Part shown: positions 54,234-64,000 of the stretch, in pieces | Position numbering within the stretch: the stretch's first letter is position 1 | Layout of the letters: each line of letters starts with the position of its first letter | Source: Mucor mucedo | Lineage: Eukaryota; Mucoromycota; Mucoromycetes; Mucorales; Mucoraceae | Length of the DNA stretch: 64,000 nucleotides | Direction of reading: 5' to 3' | Assembly: GCF_025094135.1 (NCBI RefSeq) | Contig: NW_026252495.1 | Coordinates: 1-64,000, forward strand | Translations under genes and position numbers: made by a program | Notes under the pieces: generated by a model | What the model was told of the DNA's origin: nothing | The model's input: only the letters and a program-made list of their open reading frames with translations | Databases searched by the model: none

Positions 54234-56814
54234 ATGTTCAAATACCTTACTTCCCCTTTGGTGAAACAGGTACTTTTGGTGTCAAATTGCCGGACCAAAA
54301 TCAACACATTAAGACTTGGTCGTTTACCTTGTCAATACAAAACCTATGCTACTGGTAAGGAAATGGCACATGTCAAAAAATAAAAAAGTATAGACTTGTA
54401 ATTAATGTCTATTTTCAGATTCCAAAGATTTCACTATACCAAAGACAAGAAATATCGGTATTATTGCTCACATCGATGCCGGTAAAACAACAACGTCCGA
54501 AAGAATGCTGTATTATGCAGGCGTGACGAAGCGTATTGGAGGTAACTAGTTGTGTAATCAGCCAACGAAAAAAGTACATGTTAGACTGACAACCGGGGGA
54601 ACACACAATATAGACATTGATGATGGTGACACAGTCATGGATTATCTCGCAGCAGAAAGAGAGAGAGGTATCACAATCAACAGTGCGGCTATCACGTTTG
54701 GATGGGAAGGTCACCGTATCAACCTAATTGATACACCCGGTCACGTTGATTTCACAATGGAAGTGGAAAGAGCCGTTAGAGTGCTAGACGGAGCCGTAAC
54801 CATTTTGGATGGTGTAGCAGGCGTTGAAGCACAAACAGAGACGGTATGGAAACAAGCAGATCGATATGATATCCCTCGAATTGCGTTTGTTAATAAGTTG
54901 GATAGAACTGGCGCTGCATTTGGAAGAACAGTAAGAGAAATGTGGAAGAAGCTTCGAACACGCCCCTTAGTCATTCAATTACCCGTCATGAACGAAGAAA
55001 GTATGGACGAACGACATAAAGGATTAAAAGCTGTTGTGGATTTAGTAACAATGGAGATGATTCAATGGGATCCGGCTCACACAGACGGTTCTGTTTTAAA
55101 ACGGGTTCCATTAAAGGAAGTTGCCGATGAGAAGCTATATACGGAGGCCGTTAAAGGCCGTACGGCTTTGGTTGAAGCTTTAGCAGAGATGGATGATGAT
55201 ATTGTAGAAATATTTTTTGACGAAGCCGATGGTGATCATATGCTTGTCAAAGAGACTCCGTTGAAGGAAGCAATAAGAAGAGTCACTATATCTAACAAGG
55301 CGGTTCCTGTTTTATGCGGTGCCGCTTTTAAAAACTTGGGTGTACAACCTTTATTGAATGCTGTCATTGATTATCTCCCAAGTCCGTTAGATAGACCCTC
55401 AGCTTTAGTCACCTACAGTAGCGGAAAGACTGCATTGATCCCGTTGACAGATCCCAAGTTATGTGCATTGGCATTTAAGGTAGTTCACGATGCTAGAAGA
55501 GGACCCATGGTATATGTAAAGGTGTATTCAGGAAAAATTAATACTAGAATGACCTTATTCAATACGACCACTCGGGCAAAGGAAAGAGTGAACAAGCTAT
55601 TACAAATGTATGCTAAAGAGGCAGAGGAAATCCCAACAATTAATGCGGGAAACATTGGTGTTATTGTTGGTTTAAAGGACACACGCACAGGTGATACGCT
55701 TGTGCAATCAAATGATACAGTAGCCATTAAATCCGGGCTTCAGTTAAGCAACATTGACATCCCCAGCCCTGCATTTTTCTCGGCTGTTGAACCAGCATCT
55801 GTCTCCGAAGAGGAAGCAGTTGAAACCGCTTTAAAGAATTTGGTTAGAGAAGATCCTTCGCTTAAAGTATGGACCGACGAAGAAAGTGGCCAGCTTTTAG
55901 TGAGCGGTATGGGCGAACTTCATTTAGAAATTGTCAAGGATCGTTTGTTGAATGACTTCAAAGTGAAGGCGGAAATGGGTAAAATGAGAATTAGTTACCG
56001 CGAGACTTGTCAATCAGAGTCGGATGCAAGTGCCGAATATGATAAAGAAGTGATGGGTAAAAGGGCCCGTGCTGCTTGCCGTGTTCAGATTTCGCCTCTT
56101 CATGAAGATTTTGACCAGCAAGTCGAAAATAATGGTTTGGAAGAAGGATGGGTCGCAAATTCCGGAAATCATTTATCTGTCGCAGATATCTCTTTCTCGG
56201 ATGACTCTGTATCAGAGAAGGACAATCAGTTGAACCCGGAAGAGGTTAGACAGGCTGTTCAAAACGGTCTGTTGGGTGGTCTTGCGAGAGGCGCCGTTTT
56301 AGGTTTCCCTTTAACAAAGCTTAAGGTGAAGGCATTTGATCTTCAAACATTTGGCCAAGACACCACATTGGGTGCTATTTCAGCGTGCGTTTCCAACGGT
56401 GTGTTTGAGGCCGTCAAAAAGGCCAACCCATGTCTCCTTGAACCTATGATGGAGGTCTATACCGAAGTCAACGAGAACCATATCGGTAGCGTTGTTAGTG
56501 ATTTGAGCGGAACTCGCAGAGGTCACGTTATCGGGCTTGAATCATCTATGGGAAATGATGATACTGAAAATAGTTCCGAAGACGTTCAAGTTTATGCACC
56601 CGAAGACTCACTTCTTGTCAGTTCTGACGTTGATGGATATAAGCCTAAACAGGTGATTAAGGCGCACGTGCCTTTGAGTTCTATGTTAGGATATTCTAGT
56701 GCGCTTCGTAGCTTAACTGGAGGTAGTGGTGCTTTTTCTATGCGTGTTATCGGTTATGGAGAAATGAGTAAAGATAGAGAGAAGTCCGTTGTTTCTGAAA
56801 TGACGGGTTGGTAA
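54234..56814 (+). CDS. MEF2: Mitochondrial elongation factor G2 (ribosome recycling GTPase)
   Basis: Exons 54234-54354, 54419-54541 and 54614-56814 give 814 aa. Residues 1-40 are a basic presequence (MFKYLTSPLVKQVLLVSNCR). The G domain has the P-loop AHIDAGKTTTSERM (about 57-70), ERERGITINSAAITF, DTPGHVDF, and NKLDR. Correct splicing joins KRIG to DIDDGDTVMDYL, the hallmark region of EF-G2. Domains II-V follow, including GMGELHLEIVKDRL, AVLGFPLTKLKVKAF, GRRRGHV-like TRRGHVIG and PLSSMLGYSSALRSLTGGSG. The homologue GFM2 releases spent mitoribosomes together with recycling factor and does not translocate. The intron 2 acceptor was chosen at 54612-54613 because the alternatives leave an in-frame stop or break the motif. 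Confidence 0.95.
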
Positions 56815-57545
56815 ATGATTCCACTCTTTTGCCTGTTGTACATTATTTAGAATCTTAAAAATAAAAGCAACTGTTCAAGTTTTAGTACAGTGCCTTAGTC
56901 TGGACAAAAATCTATTTCATTCTCACCAGTATCTCATATACTACTGGTGGGGTTTTTTTTTTGTTAATGGCGCTTATGTTTGGATACACTTTCTTTTATA
57001 TTGCTTAAAGTTAATCCCGTGTAACTCTTATTTTGGTTTGAATACTTTTTTGACCGAGGTCCTTCCATTTGTAGAACAGCAACAGGACATAACAAATAAT
57101 AATTATGACCCGGGTATATGTATGATATAGCATCTCTAATTTATTTTACCTTATCATACGAGGTTAGTAATAAAATTGCTTACAACTACAAGCTAAGGCT
57201 TGAAATGTGCATAAGCTCATTTTACCATAGCCCAAATATTTTGCATGCGGTGATTTAAATAAGCAGTAAAAGTAAATAAAGGCAAAAGATCACCATGCTG
57301 TCCACTTCAACAGTCTGAAGTATCGCAGGTGGAGAAACTCGTTTGTTTTCAATTTCTATTGGACAAGTTATTTGAAATGCATGAGGTGTATTGTCAAAAA
57401 GAATACTGGTCTTGTTACACGCCTCATTGCTGAGATGTAATTTTATTAATCAGTAATATTGATTAAACGTGGAAAATGTAACTCCATCCTTTTTTTTTCG
57501 CTTTTTTTTACTTCTTCCTCTTTATTTTTAAATATACTTTAAATA
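56815..57545. other. Intergenic region MEF2 / septin
   Basis: About 730 bp; no gene seen. Pyrimidine-rich leader (57488-57530) directly before the septin start. Confidence 0.5.
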
Positions 57546-59007
57546 ATGTCTCCTTCAGCCAGCAGCGGTGTGGGTATTGCACATCTTCCTAACCAACGTC
57601 ACAAGATCGTCTCTAAGCGTGGTGCTAACTTCACCTTAATGGTTTGTGGTGAGTTTATTCTGTCAAAAAAAAAAAAAAAAAAGAAAAATATAAAAAAACA
57701 GAAGATTTTTAACATCGGTATAAAGGTGAATCTGGCGTAGGAAAAACCACATTTGTTAATACCTTGTTCACCACTGGTATTAAGAATGATAAGAATTTGG
57801 CAAAGCGTCATGCTAAGCAAATTGAAAAGACTGTTGAAATCGAAATCACTAAAGCAGGTAACACGAGTAATGAGGCGACCTGTCTTCATAAAAATTGACA
57901 CACTTGTATTTATAGAACTCGAGGAAAAGAACTTTAAAGTAAAGTTAACTATCATTGATACCCCCGGTTTTGGCGATTATGTCAACAATCATAACAGTTG
58001 GATGCCTATCTATGAGTTCCTTGATGATCAACATGAGAGTTTCATGGCCCAAGAACAACAACCTACTCGTAAGGGTGCTATTGATCTTAGAGTCCATGCT
58101 TGTCTCTATTTCATTAGACCTTCTGGTCACAGGTACGTTATTTTCGTTACTTTTAATTATTTTGGTACTGATGCTATAATTTTAGCCTCAAGGCTCTTGA
58201 TATCGAAGTAATGAAGCATCTCGGCTCAAGAGTCAATTTGATCCCCGTTATTGCTAAAGCAGATACCCTTACACCCAAGGATTTAGCTCAATATAAAATT
58301 AACGTAAGTAGAGGTAATACATAAGCGAAAACGAGATTGCTCATCTGAATTCTGTCATAGATTTTGGATTCCATTGCCAGAAACCACATTCAGGTTTATT
58401 CTTGTCCCATCGACAGCGAAGATGAAGAGATTACCGAGTCCAATAAAAGCATCATGGCATCTTTGCCTTTTGCCATCATCGGATCAACCCAAGATGTCAC
58501 TACAGCCGATGGCCGCACAGTTAAAGGCAGAGAATACTCGTGGGGTGTAGCCGAAGTTGAAAATGAGGATCATTGTGACTTTAAAAAATTAAGAAAGCTT
58601 TTGGTTAGGTCACACATGCACGACTTAATTTCAACAACAGAGGAGAACCATTATGAAAATTATCGTCAAACACAAATGGGTACTCGTAAGTTTGGTGAGC
58701 CAAAATTCCAAAAATACGAAAACCCCAAGTTTAAGGATGACGAAGATGAACTTCGTTTGAACTTCACTAAGCAAGTTAAGGACGAAGAAAACAGATTCCG
58801 TCAATGGGAAGCTCAGGTACGTTATATTTTGCTCTTTTTTTTTTAAAAAAAACAAACAAATAGTAATATTTTGCCTATAAATAGTTGGTTTCTGAACGTG
58901 ATCGTCTTAACAAAGATCTTGAAGAACAACATGCTCAAATCAAGGCAATGGAAACCGAACTTGAACATATGTACCAGGTGCATGGCCGTGGTACTATCAG
59001 AAGATAG
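57546..59007 (+). CDS. Septin GTPase
   Basis: Six exons (57546-57648, 57726-57857, 57916-58132, 58186-58303, 58361-58816 and 58885-59007) give 382 aa. The GTP-binding motifs are G1 GESGVGKTT (35-43, assembled by splicing), G3 DTPGFGD and G4 AKAD. The polybasic stretch before the G domain (NQRHKIVSKRG) and the septin unique element after it (REYSWGVAEVENEDHCDFKK, LRKLLVRSHMHDLISTTE, HYENYR) are clear. A C-terminal coiled coil of about 75 residues (FTKQVKDEENRFRQWEAQ, RDRLNKDLEEQHAQIKAMET) ends in RGTIRR. Septins polymerise into filaments at hyphal tips and septa. The length and short coiled coil are those of core fungal septins; I do not assign a Cdc3/10/11/12 group. Confidence 0.96.
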
Positions 59008-60387
59008 AGCATTGTTTGCAATAGACGAACCCTATTATCTCTTTTATTTTTCTTTATAAAACATTATTTACTAATTCCTATTTGAACTTAAAATATCGGC
59101 TTGGTTGCTTATGTTTTACAATGAGAAAAACCTTAAAATTTCAAGTCTACCTCAGAAAAAGCGCCACCAGATTTTTCGCATTGTAACACATTTAATAACT
59201 ACATTTGCGTCTTTTGATGGTGCCTTGCCCAACTTATCGTAAGCAATTGGGTATGTATGATTCCAAAGTGGCAAATTATTGCAGCAAGCTACTTTATTGT
59301 GAGCTCTTTAGATCTTAATCGATAAGTATTTACGTATGCAGCTAAATTGTATAACCAACGCTCAAAGTCTAAGTTGGATATCTTGCAGCTTCAAATCTAC
59401 TCCCTATATTTTTAAATTTTCACTGCAACAAAATATTATTAAGATATGCACAATAAGGTATAGTTATTTTGATATTAATTACAGACAGTAGAATTTAAAG
59501 GGCCCAGTAATATAGTGTTTGAAATGTGCTGTAGCTTTAAAAAGAATGAATATCGTAAAGATTCAAAGATATGATACCTTGTTTTCCATCCAGGACCGAC
59601 ATTTAGGTTTCGAAAGAACTCCATTATTTGTGTAATATATTGCAAACATGGGACTGTTCTGTAATGTGGGAACAATACATATTTACGCTCATAAATTCTA
59701 CTTTAATCAGAGGATGTGTCCACGTACATGTTCCATATAAGTATAATCAACAGAACAATTCTAGACAATCGATTTGTACTGTCAGACATATACTATTCTA
59801 AAACAGGTAGATGCTTCAAGCGGTTACAAAAGATTAGCTAGGTTTTCTCACATAAAGGAAATTGATTGTGGACAGATCTTTAAATAGATCTAAAATAAAC
59901 TGAAATCAGTAATAAAAAGTATAGATGAAAGCTGGCCAAGTTAAAAGTTGATATGCTCAAGTCACATTACACCGATAGACATGTGGAACGTATAACAGGT
60001 TTTGATTTCGTAAAAGTTGTAGTGGAATTAATTAAACGGACAAACTTTATCATTGCACTGCTTTGGAATTTTTGGCCTGTGCTAATTCTTGCTTTCGCTC
60101 TGTCACTAACCGAATTGGTGTGGCCATATGTAAAATTAAGTATCCAGCAGAGGAAAACAACGATATTTGAAGACTGCACTTGGAACAAAATTTAAGAACG
60201 CATATTACCTATTAACTCTATTGCATGTTCTCAAACTTTGTACTTATAATACACATTATTTATAGTTAAAATTTGGTACAGACTCGTGATTAAAGAATGC
60301 TCAGTTACACCTTTATTGTTACTAGTTCAAAAGTCATATACACATAGCCATTCACGATTTTGATATCTAGTCAGAACTTTTCCGTGA
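59008..60387. other. Gene-free region septin / alcohol dehydrogenase
   Basis: About 1.4 kb without supportable genes. The 80-codon plus frame at 59953-60195 has a hydrophobic segment but no other support. Confidence 0.45.
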
Positions 60388-60396
60388 TATATAAAG
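60388..60396 (+). promoter_or_regulatory. TATA box of the alcohol dehydrogenase gene
   Basis: TATATAAAG lies 71 bp upstream of the ATG at 60467, followed by a pyrimidine-rich leader. Confidence 0.5.
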
Positions 60397-60466
60397 GGAT
60401 CATTCTGGTCTCTCTTTCTTTTATTTTTACAAACAATTAATTAATTATTTATAAACCTTTACTCAA

Positions 60467-61692
60467 ATGAGCGATACATTTATTGGATGGGCATGCACTG
60501 CCAAAGGTTAGCCATTGATGATCGCATATGCATATATACATCAGTTTTGATACTAAATTATTTAATACATAATAGACAAACCCCTTATTGAAATGGAATT
60601 AAATCTTCGAGGATGGGATGACAACTGTGTCGAACTAGATGTTACTCATTGCGGTATGTGCGGTACCGATATGCATGCTTTGGATGAAGATTGGGGTCCC
60701 ACAGATTTCCCATGCGTTGTTGGCCATGAAATTGTGGGTATTGTTACCCGTATAGGTAGAAATGTCACAAACCTTACAGTTGGCGACCGCGGGGGAGTGG
60801 GACCATTTGCCCATTCTTGTCATAAGTGTCAGACTTGTTTAGAAGGGCACGAGAACATTTGTGAAAATGGCTTTATTGGCACTTACAATGCTAATTGGGA
60901 TAATGGTGACAAAACTTATGGTGGATTTGCTAACAAATGGAGAGGCGATTATCGTTGGGCCTTTAAAGTTCCTGATAGTATGGCCAGTGAAGATGCCGCT
61001 TCCTTCTTTTGTGCAGGCATTACTAGTTATGCTCCTCTGAGAAATAATGGAGTCAATGAAAAAAGTGTTGTAGGCGTTTTGGGAATAGGTAAAATATTCC
61101 TTATAAAAAACAGAAATTACAATTTTCTAACATTTAATCCAACAAGGTGGACTTGGTCATTTTGGTATATTGTTTGCTAAGGCTATGGGTGCTACAGTAA
61201 TTGCATTGTCTCATAACGATAAGAAAAGAAATGTCTGTAATGAATTAGGATGTGATGATTTTATAAACGTCAGCAACAAATCTGAAATGGCAAAGTATAG
61301 GAAGAAACTAACTCACATACTTGGTACTGGGAGTGGCGAGGACTTCAAATGTAAGATTTTAATTGTGCGCTCTCAACAACTGTATTTAACGACATCTAAA
61401 TTTCACAGGGGAGCCTTACTTTGATCTCTTGCGAGTAAACGGAATTTTCATGAATGTAAATTCTCCTGGTGGGAACCTACCCGAGTTCAATGCTATTAAT
61501 TTTGTTCTTAGTCAAGTCAGCATCTCAGGATCTGCTGGTGGCTCTCCAACCGACATGGAACACATGCTTGAGTTTGCTGCCGAAAAGAAAATAAAACCTT
61601 GGGTAACTAAATACAAAATGGCTGATGTCAATCAAGCTATCCGAGATTTTAGAGACGGTAAACCAAGATTCAGATTTATTTTGGAAAATTGA
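60467..61692 (+). CDS. Zinc-dependent alcohol dehydrogenase (cinnamyl-alcohol/ADH6 type)
   Basis: Exons 60467-60506, 60576-61088, 61147-61350 and 61409-61692 give 346 aa. Catalytic-zinc ligands are in THCGMCGTDMHAL (Cys39) and VVGHEIVGIV (His64, Glu65). The structural-zinc loop has four Cys (CHKCQTCLEGHENIC). The Rossmann motif GVLGIGGLGHFGILFAKAMG is restored by splicing. IGWACTAKDKPLIEMELNLR and FIGTYNANWDNGDKTYGGFA are typical of the NADPH-dependent cinnamyl-alcohol/ADH6-7 branch, which reduces broad-range aldehydes in the cytosol. The C-terminus RFRFILEN is the usual end of the family (rYRfVl), so the gene is complete. Confidence 0.95.
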
Positions 61693-62044
61693 ACGTTTTA
61701 TAATAAACATCGTATTGTCTTTTACTCCCAAAACTAACGCCCGTTCGTACCTGCCACGTGATTGCTGCATCAATTTAAAAAGTTTAGACCAATAAGATGA
61801 TTTGGCCGATTATCATCATATTAACATAGATGATGGAAGCTGTCAGTGGATCCAAGTTATTAATGCTAGAAATTATTGATACTTCAATACTAAAAGACAA
61901 ACAAAAAAGGAAGAAAGAAAAGAAAAAATGATTCGTTTAAATTTTTGCATGAACTATTGGGTAAATGGCGTTTATTTATCAACAATTTTTTTTTCTTTCC
62001 GTTTCTTTTTTCATCTTTTCTCTACTTTTTAAAGCTAACTCAAA
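61693..62044. other. Intergenic region with pyrimidine-rich leader
   Basis: About 350 bp; no gene. Position 61985-62030 is a T/C-rich leader directly upstream of the next start codon. Confidence 0.5.
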
Positions 62045-62431
62045 ATGAATAATCAGCAAGTAACTCATGGCCCAGCTCAGAAAGTCGGCAATATGAGGGT
62101 TTCAAGAAAGCCCTTTAAAAGAAAAACCGTCAAACAGTACAATGAAGACTCTAAGAAGGAAGGGGACTCTTACTCTGATTTCTCTTCTACAGATGAAGAA
62201 ACCGAAAGTGATATTGAACTTTCCAACACTACCATTGAAATTGAGGATTTAACAGACGAAGACGACGAGGGAAGAATGGATCCACTTCACGTTAGGGAGC
62301 TTCAAGACAGACAAGCACGTGATATGCAGGCACATGTAGCTTCTCGAGAACCGGATATCTCAAGTAATGCTGGAAATAATGCTAAGCAGATTTATAACTC
62401 TAATCCACAACAAAGAGGTTTAAACCATTAA
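62045..62431 (+). CDS. Short acidic hydrophilic protein (DAP-like, tentative)
   Basis: A single ATG-initiated exon of 128 aa with no hydrophobic segment. A basic N-terminal part (AQKVGNMRVSRKPFKRKTVK) is followed by an acidic, Ser/Thr-rich middle with CK2-type sites (YSDFSSTDEETESDIELS, IEDLTDEDDEG) and a Gln/Asn-rich end. The start KVGNMRVSRK recalls the KxGGMRI motif of death-associated protein 1 (DAP), a small autophagy-linked family, but the similarity is limited to that motif and the overall size. It has an ordinary fungal leader and codon use. I treat it as a real gene of unknown function. Confidence 0.65.
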   Translation: MNNQQVTHGPAQKVGNMRVSRKPFKRKTVKQYNEDSKKEGDSYSDFSSTDEETESDIELSNTTIEIEDLTDEDDEGRMDPLHVRELQDRQARDMQAHVASREPDISSNAGNNAKQIYNSNPQQRGLNH

Positions 62432-63096
62432 CTGATATATCATTCTATTTGGGCTTTGGGTTACAGAACCAGACTACTTTATCATTCTGAACACATGCTG
62501 AAAATAAAGTTTCTCCATATTTTAACTGTATGTAATATATTGTGCATTTATCACAGCTCCCTGACATAAATACAGTAATTAGTAGCACAAGGGCATTCGA
62601 AAATATCTATAAGTATCACTGTTTAATTGAAGTACAATGAGGCATGCATCCATGTCAGCTCGTATATATAATGTTATCTGGCGCTACCCAAAACAATATT
62701 CTATCCTCAGTAAAAAAAAAAAAGAGGCTATTTCACTCATTTAATCGATTTAAAGCCCCTTTCAAACAGAATAGCAATACTACTTCTATGGTTTGAGGTA
62801 AAATTAGTTAGGCTGTCCCAACTTCAGTTTCATCAAATGTATGGTTTTCAGCCCGCCGATCAGGCCCACAGCAAACAAATAAAAAGGCACTTGATCGAAG
62901 AATATACTATCTCAATTCTCACAAACTAAAATGGTTTCCTTTTTAAAATCGAATGCGTAAATGGTAATAACATACAGACGATACCACATTGGTATGAATA
63001 CTCCGCATTTAATTAGCATACATCATCGTAAACTTTGTCTGTCTTATTTAGGATTTTTACTGGGATAAGACATCTGTAAAAGAGCATTTATTACAT
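62432..63096. other. Convergent intergenic region
   Basis: About 665 bp between the convergent acidic-protein gene and the acyl-CoA synthetase gene; nothing recognisable. Confidence 0.5.
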
Positions 63097-64000
63097 CTAC
63101 AATTTAGATTTGTTGATTTCCTCTTTTTTGTTTTCAAGTTGAGCGGTATCCCGTAATAGTCTGCGGAGAATTTTGCCAGAGGGATTTCTTGGAATTTCAG
63201 CGACAAAATAAATCTTGCGTACCTGCTTATAATGCACAACTTTTTCCGCGACGAACTTCATGATTGACTTTCCAACTTCCTCCGACGCGGTGGATTGATC
63301 TTTCAAAGTCACATAGGCTCTTATAATTTCAGTAGCTTGTGTATTATCATAGACACCAATAACTGCACAATCAGCAATGATAGGATTTGACAGCTGCCGC
63401 CCAAGAAAATAGTTTAGTTGATCGATTTATTATTGAGCAGAATAATATCATCTTACCAAGACACTTTCAATTTCAGCAGGTGCTACAGGAAATCCCTTAT
63501 ATTTGATCAATTCTTTTTTTCTGTCCACTATAAAAAAATGCTCCTCTTCATTAATTAACACGATATCTCCTGTATGAAAGTATCCATCGCTATCAATAGA
63601 TTCAGCAGTTGCTTCAGGATTATTGAGGTAGCCCTAATTATTTCATAAGGAAGCTGATTTTATGAGTAATTTAAGTTTCGATTTACCTTCATGATGTTGG
63701 GACCTTTAATCAATAATTCTCCTCGTTCACCATACTTGGTCACCTCTTTTTTTAAGGTTATAGAATTAGTCAATATACAAGCCGTCTAAATTAAACTTTT
63801 ATCTTATACCATTTCCGTCATCATCCACAATCTTTGCAGTCATATTGGGAAAAAGTAAACCAGCCGATCCAGCAAGCATCTTATTCTCTGGTTGAATCAT
63901 AGCCACAGGCGATGTCTCTGTTAGTCCATAAAGCTGTCTAAGTTTAAGATTAGGAAGCCGCGACATTGTTTCTTTCCATAGTTCCGGACCTAATGGTGCA
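63097..64000 (-). CDS. Peroxisomal acyl-CoA synthetase, 4-coumarate-CoA-ligase-like (5' part outside the window)
   Basis: Only the C-terminal part is present. Exons in transcription order: before 64000 to 63810 (continues beyond the window), 63745-63687, 63633-63457 and 63393-63097, ending at TAG. ANL-superfamily motifs are LRQLYGLTETSPVAMIQP, ERGELLIKGPNIMKGYLNNP, GYFHTGDIV, FIVDRKKELIKYKGFPVAPA and IPRNPSGKILRRLLRD, with the catalytic Lys in SGKILRR. The enzyme activates a carboxylic acid with ATP and transfers it to CoA. The order and the YKGFPVAPAEIE motif place it with fungal 4CL-like/fatty-acyl ligases. The protein ends NKSKL, a perfect PTS1, so it should be in peroxisomes. The substrate is unknown. 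Confidence 0.93.

Noticed and set aside
54550..54613. N-terminal extension of the long MEF2 open frame upstream of the third exon
   Set aside because: The frame is open by chance through intron 2. Splicing at 54541/54614 restores the conserved G-domain sequence, so the extension is intronic.
1..64000. CRISPR arrays, rRNA genes, prokaryotic operons, defence or secondary-metabolite clusters
   Set aside because: No spaced direct repeats, no rRNA-like conserved blocks, and introns in most genes. The neighbours are housekeeping or signalling genes without a biosynthetic core enzyme.

Overview
The window looks like nuclear chromosomal DNA of an early-diverging filamentous fungus, most likely Mucoromycota (order Mucorales). 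The evidence is compact protein-coding genes on both strands, many spliceosomal introns of about 50-110 bp with GT-AG ends, very A+T-rich intergenic DNA full of A and T homopolymers, and a eukaryotic gene set (mitochondrial, peroxisomal, septin, APSES and Zn2Cys6 genes, plus a FAM72 homologue). I saw no prokaryotic operon, CRISPR array, rRNA gene or convincing tRNA gene. Gene models were built by hand: every multi-exon model below keeps frame through all junctions and restores family-conserved motifs across them.

Layout. 1-6030: a non-LTR retrotransposon (LINE) with an intact endonuclease/reverse-transcriptase ORF, ending in a poly(A) tail 126 bp before the start codon of 2-oxoglutarate dehydrogenase (KGD1, 6157-9436). 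10.2-13.1 kb: a small EF-hand protein and PEP carboxykinase. 13.7-16.0 kb: an APSES (StuA/Efg1-type) transcription factor with a long non-coding 5' side. 17.4-25.1 kb: a 46-aa protein, an alpha-arrestin-like protein, mitochondrial L17, IBA57, TSR3, a peroxisomal SCP2 protein and COQ7. 26-35.5 kb: a zinc-knuckle microprotein, AVL9, two membrane proteins and FAM72. 35.6-38.0 kb: a Zn2Cys6 regulator. 40.7-48.3 kb: a 13-repeat Sel1 protein, orphan small genes and ribosomal protein eS24. 49.7-52.1 kb: an RGS protein and a cyclic-nucleotide phosphodiesterase side by side. 54.2-64 kb: mitochondrial EF-G2, a septin, a zinc alcohol dehydrogenase, a short acidic protein and the 3' part of a peroxisomal acyl-CoA synthetase cut by the window end.

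Functional links. KGD1, PCK1, COQ7, IBA57, L17m and MEF2 serve mitochondrial carbon metabolism, ubiquinone, Fe-S clusters and mitochondrial translation. The SCP2 protein and the acyl-CoA synthetase both end in Ser-Lys-Leu, the peroxisomal import signal. The RGS protein, the phosphodiesterase and (by family) the APSES factor all belong to G-protein/cAMP signalling. I see no evidence for a gene cluster of the secondary-metabolite or defence type. The most unusual signals are the in-frame TAA-ATG junction of the LINE, the two genes whose first coding exon is only the start codon (one needing a GC-AG intron), the RGS-phosphodiesterase pair, the fungal FAM72 gene and several orphan microproteins with TATA boxes.
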